Below are positions 1 to 13,309 of a DNA stretch of 64,000 bases, in pieces. This DNA comes from Marinicauda salina. GTDB taxonomy: Bacteria > Pseudomonadota > Alphaproteobacteria > Caulobacterales > Maricaulaceae. Location: the NCBI RefSeq assembly GCF_003122085.1, contig NZ_QEXV01000003.1, forward strand, positions 124,001-188,000, read 5' to 3'. A program made the translations under genes and the position numbers. Within the stretch, counting starts at the first letter, position 1, and every line of letters begins with the position of its first letter. The notes beneath the pieces were generated by a model. That model was not told the DNA's origin. It did no database searches and saw nothing but the letters and a program-made list of their open reading frames with translations.

Positions 1-844
1 GCTGCCGGCCCAGCCCGTCCCAGACGAAGCGCGTCTTGTCGGAGATCCACTCCTCGTTCACCTCCTCGTGGAGGCGCGGCATGATCCTGAGCACCGCCCC
101 GCCCCGGCTGTCGACGCGTATATTCGCGCCCTGGGCGTCCATCACGTCGACGGTCTCGGTCTTGGTGAGCTCCCACGGCCGCGCGTTGAAGGCGTAGGGC
201 TTCGAGGTGAGCGCGCCGACCGGGCAGAGATCGATGACATTGCCCGACAGCTCGGAGGTCATCGACTTCTCGAGATAGGTCGTGATCTCCATGTCCTCGC
301 CGCGTCCGATCGCGCCCAGCTCGGGCACGCCGGCGATCTCGGTGGCGAAGCGCACGCAGCGGGTGCACTGGATGCAGCGGGTCATGATCGTCTTGATCAG
401 CGGACCCATGTACTTGTCCTCGACGGCGCGCTTGTTCTCGGCGAAGCGCGAGCCGGCGCGGCCATAGGCCAGCGACTGGTCCTGCAGGTCGCACTCGCCG
501 CCCTGGTCGCAGATCGGGCAGTCGAGCGGGTGATTGATGAGCAGGAACTCCATCACCCCTTCGCGCGCCTTCTTGACCATCGGCGAAAGCGTGTTCATCG
601 CCGGCGGCTCGCCGTTCGGCCCGCCGCGCATGTCGCGCACGAGGAAGGCGCAGGACGCGGCCGGCTTCGGCGCGCCGACCAGCTCGACCAGGCACATGCG
701 GCAGTTTCCGGCGACCGACAGGCGCTCGTGATAGCAGAACCGCGGGATCTCCTTGCCCGCGGCCTCGGCGGCCTGCAGCAGCGTGTAATCGACGGGAACG
801 TCGATCTCCTCGCCGTCGATGATGATGGTGCGCGTTTCGCTCAT
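1..844 (-). CDS. nuoG: NADH-quinone oxidoreductase subunit G, N-terminal part (truncated by window edge)
   Basis: Complex I subunit carrying the chain of iron-sulfur clusters in the peripheral arm. The first 281 codons are visible. They begin [17 protein letters not shown] and hold a plant-ferredoxin-type 2Fe-2S cysteine set ([15 protein letters not shown]), the [18 protein letters not shown] segment and a 4Fe-4S set in [11 protein letters not shown], in the order expected for NuoG. The gene is last of the visible nuo operon and runs off the left edge. Its ATG overlaps, as ATGA, the stop of a short open frame created by a duplicated copy of its own start (see the repeat at 811-1106). The family assignment is certain; the C-terminal molybdopterin-like domain is not in view. 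Confidence 0.95.
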   Translation of the reverse strand, partial: MSETRTIIIDGEEIDVPVDYTLLQAAEAAGKEIPRFCYHERLSVAGNCRMCLVELVGAPKPAASCAFLVRDMRGGPNGEPPAMNTLSPMVKKAREGVMEFLLINHPLDCPICDQGGECDLQDQSLAYGRAGSRFAENKRAVEDKYMGPLIKTIMTRCIQCTRCVRFATEIAGVPELGAIGRGEDMEITTYLEKSMTSELSGNVIDLCPVGALTSKPYAFNARPWELTKTETVDVMDAQGANIRVDSRGGAVLRIMPRLHEEVNEEWISDKTRFVWDGLGRQ

Positions 845-1106
845 GCCGCGACCTCACGAAGATGCGCGTGGAAGGATCCCCTCCCGCCCCTCGATGGGAG
901 GCGGAGCCGGGCCGTCGAATTCGGGCGGGCGGGGCGGCCAACGCGCCCCTCCCTCCCCTCGATGGGGAGGGAAGACGGCGCAGCCGTCAGGGTGGGGTGA
1001 GGTTCACCCCCTCCCGCCGCTTCGCGGCGACCTCCCCCGTCAAGGGGGAGGAGGGCGTTCGCGGCGCCGTCGATGATGATGGTGCGCGTTTCGCTCATGC
1101 CGCGAC
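811..1106. repeat. 42-bp direct duplication of the nuoG start flanking a palindromic repeat block
   Basis: Bases 811-852 and 1065-1106 are identical (42 bp, offset 254). They cover the last bases of the upstream gene, the ATGA junction and the first eleven nuoG codons. Between them (853-1064) lie stacked inverted repeats: CCTCCCCCGTC facing GGGGGAGG at 1031-1051, CCTCCCCTCGATGGGGAGG near 953-971, GCCGCTTCGCGGC near 1016-1028, and a weaker pair near 880-904. These resemble the GC-rich palindromic intergenic elements common in alphaproteobacteria. The outer copy would start a decoy reading frame ([11 protein letters not shown], then repeat-encoded residues) that ends at the true nuoG start. Confidence 0.85.
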
Positions 1107-1505
1107 ATCCGTTGTTTGAACATTCTCCGAGCGGCGCAGCCGAAAGACGGCGCCCCAGACGAGCGCGCTGCCAAGCCAGCCCCCAACAAAGACGGGAAGG
1201 TTGATGATCAGCACGTCGGCGGCTTCGCCGAGCGGGCGGTTCGCCATCCGCGGCGCCAGATCCCAGACGAGAAGGACGAGCGCCACGCCGCCCCAGGCCA
1301 CGAACGAGCGCGCAATCAGCGACTCTCGCGCGAATAACGCCCCGATCCGCCAAGCCAGGCCGCCGGCAACGAAAAAGAACAGGAAGGACAGAGCTGTGGA
1401 GAGCGCGAAATTCTCATCAGCTCCGCCGAGTACGAGCCGCGCGATCGCCAGCGCCGCCGTGCAAGCCGCTGCAGCCAGGACGTATGTCAGAACAATGCCC
1501 GCCAT
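1095..1505 (-). CDS. small integral membrane protein inside the nuo operon
   Basis: A 136-residue protein with about four predicted hydrophobic segments (roughly residues 4-27, 36-55, 65-85 and 97-122) and a short basic, polar C-terminus (RLRRSENVQTTDVAA). I do not recognise a named family. It starts 5 bp after the nuoF stop. Its TGA overlaps the ATG of the duplicated nuoG start as ATGA, so it was probably coupled directly to nuoG before the repeat block arrived. Small membrane ORFs between nuo genes are common in alphaproteobacteria, and nothing in the sequence shows that this is a complex I subunit. Confidence 0.75.
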   Translation of the reverse strand: MAGIVLTYVLAAAACTAALAIARLVLGGADENFALSTALSFLFFFVAGGLAWRIGALFARESLIARSFVAWGGVALVLLVWDLAPRMANRPLGEAADVLIINLPVFVGGWLGSALVWGAVFRLRRSENVQTTDVAA

Positions 1506-1510
1506 CACCC

Positions 1511-2823
<1,313 letters not shown>

Positions 2824-2824
<1 letters not shown>

Positions 2825-3585
2825 CAATCCTGATCCTTCTTCTTCGCGGAGCCGGACTTCTTCGCCGCGGGCTTCTTCGCCGCGCCCGCCTTGGCTTTCG
2901 GCTTCGGCTTCACCGCGACCTCGGCGTTCGGGAGCTCGCTCAGCGGCTCGGCCGGCGAGCCGTCATAAAGCTCGTCGGCGACGAGGGTCTCGACCTTGGC
3001 TTCGGTCGGCTCGGAGGCGCGCCGCGCGGTGATCGGGCCGGCCTCGACCGACTTGCCGGCGGCGAGATCGTCGAGGATCTTCTCCAGCGCCTCGCCGGTC
3101 AGGTCCTCGTAATACCAGTCGCCCTCGGCGTTGGAGATCTGGACCATCGGCGCGTTGGCGCAGGCGCCGAGGCACTCGACCTCCTCCCAGGAGAACTTGC
3201 CGTCGGCGGTGACATTGCCGCGGCCCTTCTTGCCGATGCGGGTCTCGCACACGGCCTTGAGATCGTCGGACCCGCGCAGCCAGCACGGCGTCGTGCCGCA
3301 GACCTGGATCAGGTGCTCGCCCACCGGCTCCAGGTTGAACATGGTGTAGAAGGTCGCGACCTCGTAGACGCGGATATACGGCATGCCCAGCCGGTCGGCG
3401 ATCGCGCGGATCGCCGGCTCGGTGACCCAGCCCTCCTGCTTCTGGGCGATCCAGAGAAGCGGAATGACGGCCGAATCGGCGCGATCTTCGGGATACTTGT
3501 TCAGCCAGAACGCGACCTTTTCCTCGTTCTTCTTTGAAAAGGCGAAGCTTTCCGGCTGCTCCTCGGCGAGACGGCGGACGCTCAT
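2824..3585 (-). CDS. nuoE: NADH-quinone oxidoreductase subunit E with basic C-terminal tail
   Basis: A 253-residue subunit holding the N1a 2Fe-2S cluster, with ligands Cys96, Cys101, Cys138 and Cys142 (VCGTTPCW and [10 protein letters not shown]). The thioredoxin-like core ends near residue 165. It is followed by a linker and a Lys/Ala/Pro tail from about residue 226 ([13 protein letters not shown], then [14 protein letters not shown]). E. coli NuoE is about 166 residues; alphaproteobacterial forms often have extensions, but this highly basic end is notable. The ATG overlaps the nuoD stop as ATGA. Confidence 0.95.
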
Positions 3586-4772
3586 CGGTCGATCTCCCCG
3601 AACACGATGTCCAGCGAGCCCAGGATGGCGGAGACGTCCGCCAGCATGTGGCCCTTGTTCAAGTGATCCATGGCCTGGAGGTGGGCGTAGCCCGGCGCGC
3701 GGATCTTCACCCGGTAGGGCGTGTTCGTGCCGTCGGCGACGAGATAGACGCCGAACTCGCCCTTGGGCGCCTCGACGGCGGCGTAGCACTCGCCCTCGGG
3801 CACGTGGACGCCCTCGGTGTAGAGCTTGAAGTGGTGGATGAGCGCTTCCATGGAGCGCTTCATCTCGGCGCGCCGCGGCGGGGCGAACTTGGTGTCGGTG
3901 GGCAGCACCTGGCCCTGGTTCTCCGAGCGCGAGAGCCATTCGCAGCACTGCTGCATGATCTTCACCGACTCGCGCATCTCCTCCATGCGGCAGAGATAGC
4001 GGTCGTAATTGTCGCCGTTCTTGCCCAGCGGGATCTTGAACTCGAGCTCGTCATAGACCGCGTAGGGCTGCGAGCGCCTGAGATCCCAGGGCATGCCCGA
4101 GCCGCGCACCATCACCCCGGAGAAGCCCCAGGCGAGCGCGTCCTCCTTCGTGACGACGCCGATATCGACATTGCGCTGCTTGAAGATGCGGTTCTCGGTG
4201 AGCAGCGTCTCGATGTCGTCGACGGCCTGGGGGAAGGCCTCGCACCAGGCCATGATGTCGTCGATGAGCTCCTGCGGCAGGTCCTGGTGGACGCCGCCGG
4301 GGCGATAGTAGTGGGCGTGCATGCGCGCGCCGGAGGCGCGCTCGTAGAAGCCCATCAGCTTCTCGCGCTCCTCGAAGCCCCACAGCGGCGGGGTGAGCGC
4401 GCCGACGTCCATCGCCTGCGTGGTGACGTTGAGCAGGTGGTTCAGGATCCGCCCGATCTCGTCGTAGAGCACGCGGACATACTGGCCGCGCTTCGGCACG
4501 GGAATGTCGGCGAGCCGCTCGATCGCGCGGCAGAAGGCGTGCTCCTGGTTCATCGGCGCGACGTAATCGAGGCGGTCGAAATAGCCGATTCCCTGGAGAT
4601 AGGTCTTGTGCTCCAGCAGCTTCTCGGTGCCGCGGTGCAGAAGGCCGATATGCGGGTCGACGCGCTCGACCACCTCGCCGTCGAGCTCGAGGATCATGCG
4701 CAGCACGCCGTGGGCGGCCGGGTGGACCGGACCGAAATTGATCGTGAAGTTGCGGATGTCGGTTTCGGCCAT
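3582..4772 (-). CDS. nuoD: NADH-quinone oxidoreductase subunit D (49 kDa type)
   Basis: A 396-residue quinone-site subunit of the complex I peripheral arm, related to the large subunit of NiFe hydrogenases. The N-terminus [20 protein letters not shown] and the segments [15 protein letters not shown] and [12 protein letters not shown] match the family, and the length is typical. It is a separate gene from nuoC, unlike the fused nuoCD of enterobacteria. It lies 3 bp after the nuoC stop and overlaps nuoE by 4 bp. Confidence 0.97.
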   Translation of the reverse strand: MAETDIRNFTINFGPVHPAAHGVLRMILELDGEVVERVDPHIGLLHRGTEKLLEHKTYLQGIGYFDRLDYVAPMNQEHAFCRAIERLADIPVPKRGQYVRVLYDEIGRILNHLLNVTTQAMDVGALTPPLWGFEEREKLMGFYERASGARMHAHYYRPGGVHQDLPQELIDDIMAWCEAFPQAVDDIETLLTENRIFKQRNVDIGVVTKEDALAWGFSGVMVRGSGMPWDLRRSQPYAVYDELEFKIPLGKNGDNYDRYLCRMEEMRESVKIMQQCCEWLSRSENQGQVLPTDTKFAPPRRAEMKRSMEALIHHFKLYTEGVHVPEGECYAAVEAPKGEFGVYLVADGTNTPYRVKIRAPGYAHLQAMDHLNKGHMLADVSAILGSLDIVFGEIDR

Positions 4773-4775
4773 CGC

Positions 4776-5387
4776 TTACGCCTCGCCCTCGGCCTTCTCG
4801 TCGCCGGGCAGCACGTATTTCGCGCCCTCCCACGGCGAGAGGAAATCGAAGTCCCGGAATTCCTGGACCAGCTCGACGGGCTCGTAGACCACCCGCTTCT
4901 CCTCCTCGTCGTAGCGGACCTCGACATAGCCCGACAGCGGGAAGTCCTTCCTCAGCGGATAGCCCTGGAAGCCGTAGTCGGTGAGGATGCGGCGCAGGTC
5001 GGGATGGTCGTCGAACAGCACCCCGTACATGTCGAAGACTTCGCGCTCGAACCAGTTCGCGGTCGGGAACACCTCGACCACGCTCGGCACCGGCGTGTCC
5101 TCGTCGGCGGTCGTCGTCACGCGGATGCGCTGGTTAAGGTGCATGGACAGCAGGTGATAGACGACGTCGAAGCGGTCGGCGCGGCCCGGCCAGTCGACGC
5201 CGCACACGTCCATCAGCGAGGTGAAGCGGCAGTTCGGGTCCTCGCGCAGGAAGCGCAGCACCTTGACGACGCGGTCGCGATGGATCTCCACCGTCAGCTC
5301 GCCATGGGCGACGCGCCAGCCGCGCACGTCGGCCTCGAGCGTCGCGGCGATGTGCTCGCCGAGTTCGGTCAGGTCTTTGTCGCTCAA
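4776..5387 (-). CDS. nuoC: NADH-quinone oxidoreductase subunit C (30 kDa type)
   Basis: A 203-residue subunit next to the quinone module of complex I. Recognisable segments are [38 protein letters not shown]-type sequence and [13 protein letters not shown]. The only start that fits the family length is TTG at 5387 (TTG AGC GAC AAA), with a weak purine-rich stretch (GGAAAGAG) upstream. This rare start could lower its translation relative to its neighbours. It is the third gene of the nuo operon. Confidence 0.95.
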   Translation of the reverse strand: MSDKDLTELGEHIAATLEADVRGWRVAHGELTVEIHRDRVVKVLRFLREDPNCRFTSLMDVCGVDWPGRADRFDVVYHLLSMHLNQRIRVTTTADEDTPVPSVVEVFPTANWFEREVFDMYGVLFDDHPDLRRILTDYGFQGYPLRKDFPLSGYVEVRYDEEEKRVVYEPVELVQEFRDFDFLSPWEGAKYVLPGDEKAEGEA

Positions 5388-5409
5388 CGGTCTGCTCTTT
5401 CCGTTTCGC

Positions 5410-5973
5410 CTAGCGCTCGATCGAGCCCTCGCGGCGGATCTTCTTCTGGAGCTGGAGGATGCCGTAGACCAGCGCCTCGGCGGTCGGCGGACAGCCGGGC
5501 ACGTAGATGTCGACGGGCACGATCCGGTCGCAGCCGCGCGTCACCGCGTAGGAATAGTGGTAGTACCCGCCGCCGTTGGCGCACGACCCCATCGAGATGA
5601 CGTAGCGCGGCTCGGGCATCTGGTCGTAGACCTTGCGGAGCGCGGGCGCCATCTTGTTGGTGAGCGTGCCCGCCACGATCATCACGTCGGACTGGCGGGG
5701 CGAGCCGCGCGGCGCGGCGCCCAGGCGCTCGATGTCGTAGCGCGGCATCGAGGCCTGCATCATCTCCACGGCGCAGCAGGCCAGCCCGAACGTCATCCAC
5801 ATCAGCGAGCCGGTGCGCGCCCAGGTGATGAGATCGTCGGCGCGCGCGACGATAAAGCCCTTGTCGGCGAGCTTGTCCGAGACGCCGTCGAAGAACGGAT
5901 CGTGCTTCTTCGGGTCGTAGCCCGGGGTCGCCGCGCGTGCGGCGCCTCCGGCGGGGACGGTCGCGTCAGTCAT
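5410..5973 (-). CDS. nuoB: NADH-quinone oxidoreductase subunit B
   Basis: A 187-residue subunit carrying the terminal 4Fe-4S cluster N2, which reduces ubiquinone. Cluster ligands are visible as the CC pair in LACCAVEMM, the Cys in GSCANGG and the Cys in PGCPPTAE. An N-terminal extension of about 30 residues ([20 protein letters not shown]) precedes the conserved core, as in other alphaproteobacteria. It lies 6 bp after nuoA. Confidence 0.97.
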   Translation of the reverse strand: MTDATVPAGGAARAATPGYDPKKHDPFFDGVSDKLADKGFIVARADDLITWARTGSLMWMTFGLACCAVEMMQASMPRYDIERLGAAPRGSPRQSDVMIVAGTLTNKMAPALRKVYDQMPEPRYVISMGSCANGGGYYHYSYAVTRGCDRIVPVDIYVPGCPPTAEALVYGILQLQKKIRREGSIER

Positions 5974-5979
5974 CGGCGA

Positions 5980-6345
5980 TCACTCCCATTCCAGCGCGCC
6001 CTTGCGCCATTCGTACAGGAATCCAACGGTCAGCACGCCGAGGAAGATCATCATCGACCACAGTGCGAACAGGTTTCCGTCGAACACCGGGAAGATCCAC
6101 GGGAACAGGAAGGCCACCTCGAGGTCGAAGATGATGAACAGGATGGCGACCAGGTAGAAGCGCACGTCGAACTTCATCCGCGCGTCGTCGAAGGCGTTGA
6201 AGCCGCACTCGTAGGTCGACACCTTCTCGGGGTCGGGATCGGACGGCGCCAGCACGAAGGCCGCCAGCACGAAGGCGAGCCCCAGGGCGCCGGCGATTCC
6301 CAGGAAGATGACGATCGGCAGGTATTCGAGCAGAAGCGCGTTCAT
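5980..6345 (-). CDS. nuoA: NADH-quinone oxidoreductase subunit A
   Basis: A 121-residue membrane subunit of complex I with three hydrophobic segments and the conserved loop [20 protein letters not shown] between the first and second. The ATG at 6345 gives [18 protein letters not shown] at 6351 would add two residues and cannot be excluded. It is the first gene of the nuo operon, so the operon promoter should lie in 6346-6630. Confidence 0.95.
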   Translation of the reverse strand: MNALLLEYLPIVIFLGIAGALGLAFVLAAFVLAPSDPDPEKVSTYECGFNAFDDARMKFDVRFYLVAILFIIFDLEVAFLFPWIFPVFDGNLFALWSMMIFLGVLTVGFLYEWRKGALEWE

Positions 6346-6633
6346 CCGCACACGGGCCTTCCTGTCGCGACCGGAGATATGGAGCGCGTAACGCGCCCGG
6401 CGACGCGGCGAGAGCGCGCACCCAGGGGGTCCGCGCCGGCGTCCCGGTCGAATTCGGGGCGGAAGCTAGTGCGACGCGTCATGCGCCGCAAGACGAAACC
6501 GCCGCCTTCGCGGGCGATCACTGCAGCGGGTTCGAATGAGCTGCGAATAGTTCTCAATTGCGGACAACGCAGCGCCGCGGCGGCGCGAGATTCCGCGCGC
6601 TCGAATACTGACCGGGCGGGGTCCGGAACGCGA
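6346..6633 (-). promoter_or_regulatory. upstream region of the nuo operon, no clear promoter seen
   Basis: About 290 bases without a credible gene, between nuoA and the tRNA-Asp terminator. It should contain the nuo promoter. I could not pick out a convincing -35/-10 pair or a known operator. A slightly AT-richer patch (GAGCTGCGAATAGTTCTCAATTGCGG near 6537-6562) is the most promoter-like stretch. Confidence 0.3.
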
Positions 6634-6659
6634 AAAGGCCGCCGGGACCGGCGGCCTTT
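6634..6659 (-). terminator. Rho-independent terminator after tRNA-Asp
   Basis: Twelve-base arms AAAGGCCGCCGG (6634-6645) and CCGGCGGCCTTT (6648-6659) with a two-base nominal loop. On the minus strand the hairpin is followed by TTTTCG, so it ends the tRNA transcript just before the nuo promoter region. Confidence 0.75.
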
Positions 6660-6669
6660 CGAACTGGAA

Positions 6670-6746
6670 TGGCGCGAGTGACGGGACTCGAACCCGCGAC
6701 CTCTGGCGTGACAGGCCAGCGCTCTAACCAACTGAGCTACACCCGC
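6670..6746 (-). tRNA. tRNA-Asp (GTC)
   Basis: The minus strand folds as a cloverleaf. The acceptor GCGGGTG pairs with CACTCGC (one G-T), the D arm is AGCTCAGTTGGTTAGAGC, and the anticodon loop CTGTCAC gives GTC (Asp). The T arm is GCGGG-TTCGAGT-CCCGT. The CCA end is encoded. Length is 77 nt. Confidence 0.95.
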
Positions 6747-6876
6747 ACATTCCGGGGTCTCGCCGACACGCGCGGGCGCGGCGAGAGGCGTTACCTAAAG
6801 CCGCGCCCTCCGGCGGTCAAGCGGGTTTGGGCGCGTATTCGCAGAGCGTCTCCGGGAACCGCTTCGCCGCGAAGGA

Positions 6877-6952
6877 TGGTGGGCGGTGACGGGATCGAAC
6901 CGCCGACCTACTGGGTGTAAACCAGTTGCTCTTCCAGCTGAGCTAACCGCCC
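6877..6952 (-). tRNA. tRNA-Val (TAC)
   Basis: The minus strand folds as a cloverleaf. The acceptor GGGCGGT pairs with ACCGCCC, the anticodon loop TTTACAC gives TAC (Val), and the T arm contains GGTTCGATC. The discriminator A and CCA are encoded. Length is 76 nt. It lies 130 bp upstream of tRNA-Asp in the same orientation, so the two may be co-transcribed. Confidence 0.95.
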
Positions 6953-7001
6953 TTCCCTCGCCGGCCGCGTTATCGCCGAGACGGCGCGACTCGGCAATCG
7001 A

Positions 7002-8174
7002 TCACTCGTCTCCCGTCGTCCGGTCCACCGGCTTCAGCCGATCCGAGCCATAGGAGCCGAAGCTCCTCAGGCTCTTCGCATGAAGACCCAGCGCGTCGAG
7101 CGCCGCGGCGACCGGTTCGTGGTCCTCATGCCCCTCCAGGTCGAGGAAGAACATCTGCTCGAACGGCGCGCCCGCGATCGGCCGGCTTTCGAGCTTGGTG
7201 AGATTGACCTCGTGGGCGCGGAAGCCGTCGAGCGCATCGACGAGCGAGCCGGCGGCGTTGGAGGTCACGAACACGATCGAGGTCTTGCACGGCAGCAGCG
7301 GGCTCGCCGGCTCCGGATCGCGGGCGAGCGCCACGAATCGCGTGTAGTTCTCCGGATGATCGGAGATGTCGGGCTCGATCACGTTGAGCCCGAACAGGCG
7401 CGCCGCGTCCGCGCCCGCCACCGCGGCGATCTCGGCGCCCTCGTCCATGGCGCGCTCGAGCGCGCGCGTCGACGAGGAGACCGGAACGGGCTTGAGCTCG
7501 GGATGACGCGCCAGGAAATGCTGCGCCTGGCGCAGCGCCTGGGGATGGCCGTAGACAGTGCGGACCGCGCCGGCGTCGCTGGCCATGCCGACCAGGCAGT
7601 GCTCGACCTTGTAGTGATGCTCGCCGGCGATCTTGAGCGCGGTGTCGCGCATCAGGTCGTAGACCTCGACGATGCCGCCCGTGGTGGTGTTCTCGATCGG
7701 CAGGAAGCCGTAATCGGCCTCGCCGGCCTCGACGGCGGCGAAGATGCCCGCGAAGTCGCGCTTGATCACGGGCTCGACCCCGGAATAGCGCCCGGCGAAA
7801 TGGGCGTGGGCGGCGAAGTGGCTGTAGCTGCCCGGACCGCCGAGATAGGCCACGCGCGCCTCGCTCAGCGCCCGGTCGGCGGCCCGCGCGTCGAGACCGG
7901 CGCGCTGGCGGCGCAGGGAATCGTCGATGATCAGCTTGAACAGGCGCTCGGCGAAGGCCGCATCCAGCCCTTCGTCGGCCGCCAGCCCGACCGCGCGGTC
8001 GAGCACGGCGCGTTCGCGCCCCTCGTCGCGCACCAAGTCGCCGCGCCCGGCCTTCAGCGCGCCCAGCGTCTCGCTCAGCCGGCGCCGCTCCGCGATCAGC
8101 TTCAAGAGGCGGGCGTCCGCCTCGTCGATCGCGGCGCGCAGCGTTTCGCGCTCGGTGTCCGTTCCATCCGCCAT
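7002..8174 (-). CDS. pheA: P-protein: chorismate mutase / prephenate dehydratase
   Basis: Bifunctional enzyme of phenylalanine synthesis in the cytoplasm: chorismate to prephenate to phenylpyruvate. The 390 residues hold an AroQ-type chorismate mutase helical domain (about 5-90), a prephenate dehydratase domain (about 105-290, with GPGSYSHFAA and PIENTTTGG at 159-167) and a C-terminal ACT domain with the LESRP motif expected to bind Phe for feedback inhibition. The start follows a strong GGAGGAGG site. Directly upstream are a Phe-rich leader peptide and an attenuator hairpin, so the gene is probably controlled by charged tRNA-Phe supply as well as by the ACT domain. Confidence 0.95.
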   Translation of the reverse strand: MADGTDTERETLRAAIDEADARLLKLIAERRRLSETLGALKAGRGDLVRDEGRERAVLDRAVGLAADEGLDAAFAERLFKLIIDDSLRRQRAGLDARAADRALSEARVAYLGGPGSYSHFAAHAHFAGRYSGVEPVIKRDFAGIFAAVEAGEADYGFLPIENTTTGGIVEVYDLMRDTALKIAGEHHYKVEHCLVGMASDAGAVRTVYGHPQALRQAQHFLARHPELKPVPVSSSTRALERAMDEGAEIAAVAGADAARLFGLNVIEPDISDHPENYTRFVALARDPEPASPLLPCKTSIVFVTSNAAGSLVDALDGFRAHEVNLTKLESRPIAGAPFEQMFFLDLEGHEDHEPVAAALDALGLHAKSLRSFGSYGSDRLKPVDRTTGDE

Positions 8175-8196
8175 GTCGCCTCCTCCGAAACGAGAA

Positions 8197-8223
8197 ACGG
8201 CCCCCGGGGATCCCGGGGGCCGT
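8197..8223 (-). terminator. attenuator hairpin upstream of pheA
   Basis: Perfect 12-bp arms ACGGCCCCCGGG (8197-8208) and CCCGGGGGCCGT (8212-8223) with a 3-nt loop. On the minus strand the hairpin is followed by TTTCTCGTTT. It lies 34 nt after the leader peptide stop and 22 nt before the pheA start, the position of an attenuator rather than an end-of-gene terminator. The leader segment GCGGGGGTC near the end of the peptide frame could pair with the CCCCCG arm as an antiterminator; this pairing is inferred, not computed. Confidence 0.7.
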
Positions 8224-8257
8224 CTGGAGATCTGTCCGCCTTTCGCGCGCGCAGACT

Positions 8258-8323
8258 TCAGCCGACCCCCGCGGGGCGGATGAAGAAATAGCCGAAGAAA
8301 AAGCTGCGCGCGGTCGTGTTCAT
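8258..8323 (-). CDS. phenylalanine-rich leader peptide for pheA attenuation
   Basis: A 21-codon frame that begins MNTTARS, runs FFFGYFF and ends IRPAGVG: five Phe and one Tyr codons within seven. By analogy with E. coli pheL, slow translation of the Phe run when charged tRNA-Phe is scarce would change RNA folding and prevent the hairpin at 8197-8223. No Shine-Dalgarno is evident, and a candidate promoter places the transcript start at or next to the ATG, so the leader may be translated from a leaderless RNA, as reported for the trp leader of Sinorhizobium. The composition and position make the role very likely. Confidence 0.8.
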   Translation of the reverse strand: MNTTARSFFFGYFFIRPAGVG

Positions 8324-8329
8324 GGGCGA

Positions 8330-8358
8330 AGGATGCGCGGGCCTGCGGAGAACGTCAA
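8330..8358 (-). promoter_or_regulatory. candidate promoter of the pheA leader
   Basis: On the minus strand, TTGACG (8358-8353), a 17-nt spacer and CATCCT (8335-8330, a weak -10). It lies between the lon terminator and the leader peptide and predicts a start at about 8323-8324, essentially the leader ATG. The -35 fits well; the -10 matches the consensus poorly. Confidence 0.45.
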
Positions 8359-8378
8359 TCACCCCGCCCGAACCGGAA

Positions 8379-8406
8379 AAAGGCCGCCCGTCTCCGGGCG
8401 GCCTTT
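8379..8406 (-). terminator. Rho-independent terminator of lon
   Basis: Arms AAAGGCCGCCCG (8379-8390) and CGGGCGGCCTTT (8395-8406) around a TCTC loop. On the minus strand the stem is followed by a run of T (CCTTTTTCC). It lies 28 bp after the lon stop. Confidence 0.85.
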
Positions 8407-8433
8407 CCATGGATCGAATGCGAGCCGGCGCCG

Positions 8434-10836
<2,403 letters not shown>

Positions 10837-10956
10837 TCGAATTCTCCTTCTTCGTCCCCGGCCGGACGCGGCCCGGGGACGGCCGGCCCGCTCTGCGGCG
10901 CCGGCGAATCCAGCAGAGCGGACGCTCAAAGCGTCGCCCTGTTCGGTCAGGCTAAC

Positions 10957-10985
10957 AAGTGGAGGCGCGCAGCCGCGCGTTCAAG
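10957..10985 (-). promoter_or_regulatory. candidate sigma-32-type promoter for lon
   Basis: On the minus strand, CTTGAAC (10985-10979), 14 nt, then CTCCACTT (10964-10957), close to the heat-shock pattern CTTGAAA-N13/14-CCCCATnT. It lies in the 200-bp gap between clpX and lon, about 120 bp upstream of lon, a heat-shock gene in other proteobacteria. This is a pattern match only. Confidence 0.4.
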
Positions 10986-11038
10986 CGCGCGGCCGCGTTT
11001 CGCCGCATCCCTGAGGACGTGAAGTCGCCGAGAGCGGC

Positions 11039-12319
<1,281 letters not shown>

Positions 12320-12552
12320 GCTCGCTCCAGTCCGTCCGGCGCTATTGCGCGCGCTCCGCCCGCTGTCTCGCCGCGGTCCGGCCCGCGCCAGGTGAGTCTT
12401 CCTGGCTGCAAGATCAAGGCCGGAACTTAGCGAAACGTTGCCAAGCTGAAGTCATTCGATCACACGCTCGCGCGCATGATCAAGCAGCAGACGCTGCTCG
12501 CCGCGCAGTTCGCCGGTCTTCGTCGTTGCAGAAAAGCGGGGTCGCGGCGGGC

Positions 12553-13176
12553 CTATTCGGCCTCCTCGCCGCCGCGTTTCTCGTAGACCTGATCGATGAG
12601 GCCGAAGGATTTCGCCTCGTCGGCGTCCATGAAGAAATCGCGATCGAGCGAGCGTTCGACGGTCTCGTAGTCCTGGCCGGTGTGCTTGACGTAGATGTCG
12701 TACATCCGGCGCTTCATCTTGAGAATGTCCTCGCCGTGGCGCTCGATGTCGGCGGCCGTGCCGCGGAACCCGCCCGAGGGCTGGTGCATCATCACCCGCG
12801 CGTTGGGCGTGGCGAATCGCATGCCCGGCTCGCCGGCCGCCAGCAGCATCGAGCCCATCGACGCGGCCATGCCGATGCACGCCGTCGCCACCGGGCAGCG
12901 CACGTACTGCATGGTGTCGTAGATCGCGAGACCGGACGTCACCACGCCGCCCGGCGAGTTGATGTACATCGCGATCTCTTTCTTCGGGTTCTCGCTTTCC
13001 AGGTAGAGCAGCTGGGCGACCAGCAGGCTCGACATGTGGTCCTCGATCGGCCCGGTCACGAAGATGATCCGCTCCTTGAGCAGGCGCGAGTAGATGTCGA
13101 ACGCGCGCTCGCCGCGGCTGGTCTGCTCGACCACCATCGGCACGAGCTGCATCATCGTGTCGTGCGGATCGTTCAT
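12553..13176 (-). CDS. clpP: ATP-dependent Clp protease proteolytic subunit
   Basis: Serine peptidase that forms the tetradecameric chamber of ClpXP and ClpAP. The 207 residues include the INSPGG oxyanion region and the catalytic triad Ser106 (GMAASMGS), His131 (MMHQPSGG) and Asp180 (SLDRDFF). The N-terminus [19 protein letters not shown] matches the alphaproteobacterial propeptide pattern. It sits between tig and clpX, the common arrangement. Confidence 0.98.
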   Translation of the reverse strand: MNDPHDTMMQLVPMVVEQTSRGERAFDIYSRLLKERIIFVTGPIEDHMSSLLVAQLLYLESENPKKEIAMYINSPGGVVTSGLAIYDTMQYVRCPVATACIGMAASMGSMLLAAGEPGMRFATPNARVMMHQPSGGFRGTAADIERHGEDILKMKRRMYDIYVKHTGQDYETVERSLDRDFFMDADEAKSFGLIDQVYEKRGGEEAE

Positions 13177-13309
13177 CTCCGGCTCCTCTGGGGGCGGTCC
13201 GCCGGCGGACGCCGGCGGCTGTATCGCTTCGATTCCGGCGCGAATGTGGCAAGGGGCGCGCCGGCGCGCAAGCAGACCGCCTGCGTCCGGCGCAGCGCCC
13301 CGTCCCGGA

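Noticed and set aside
68-1000. Long plus-strand frames across the nuo genes
   Set aside because: They are antisense to well-supported nuo genes and consist of Ala/Arg/Gly/His-rich sequence typical of GC-rich shadow frames.
841-1353. A 170-codon minus-strand frame over the nuoG repeat block
   Set aside because: It joins an out-of-frame part of the small membrane gene to repeat-derived codons. Only its [11 protein letters not shown] segment is meaningful, as a duplicate of the nuoG start.
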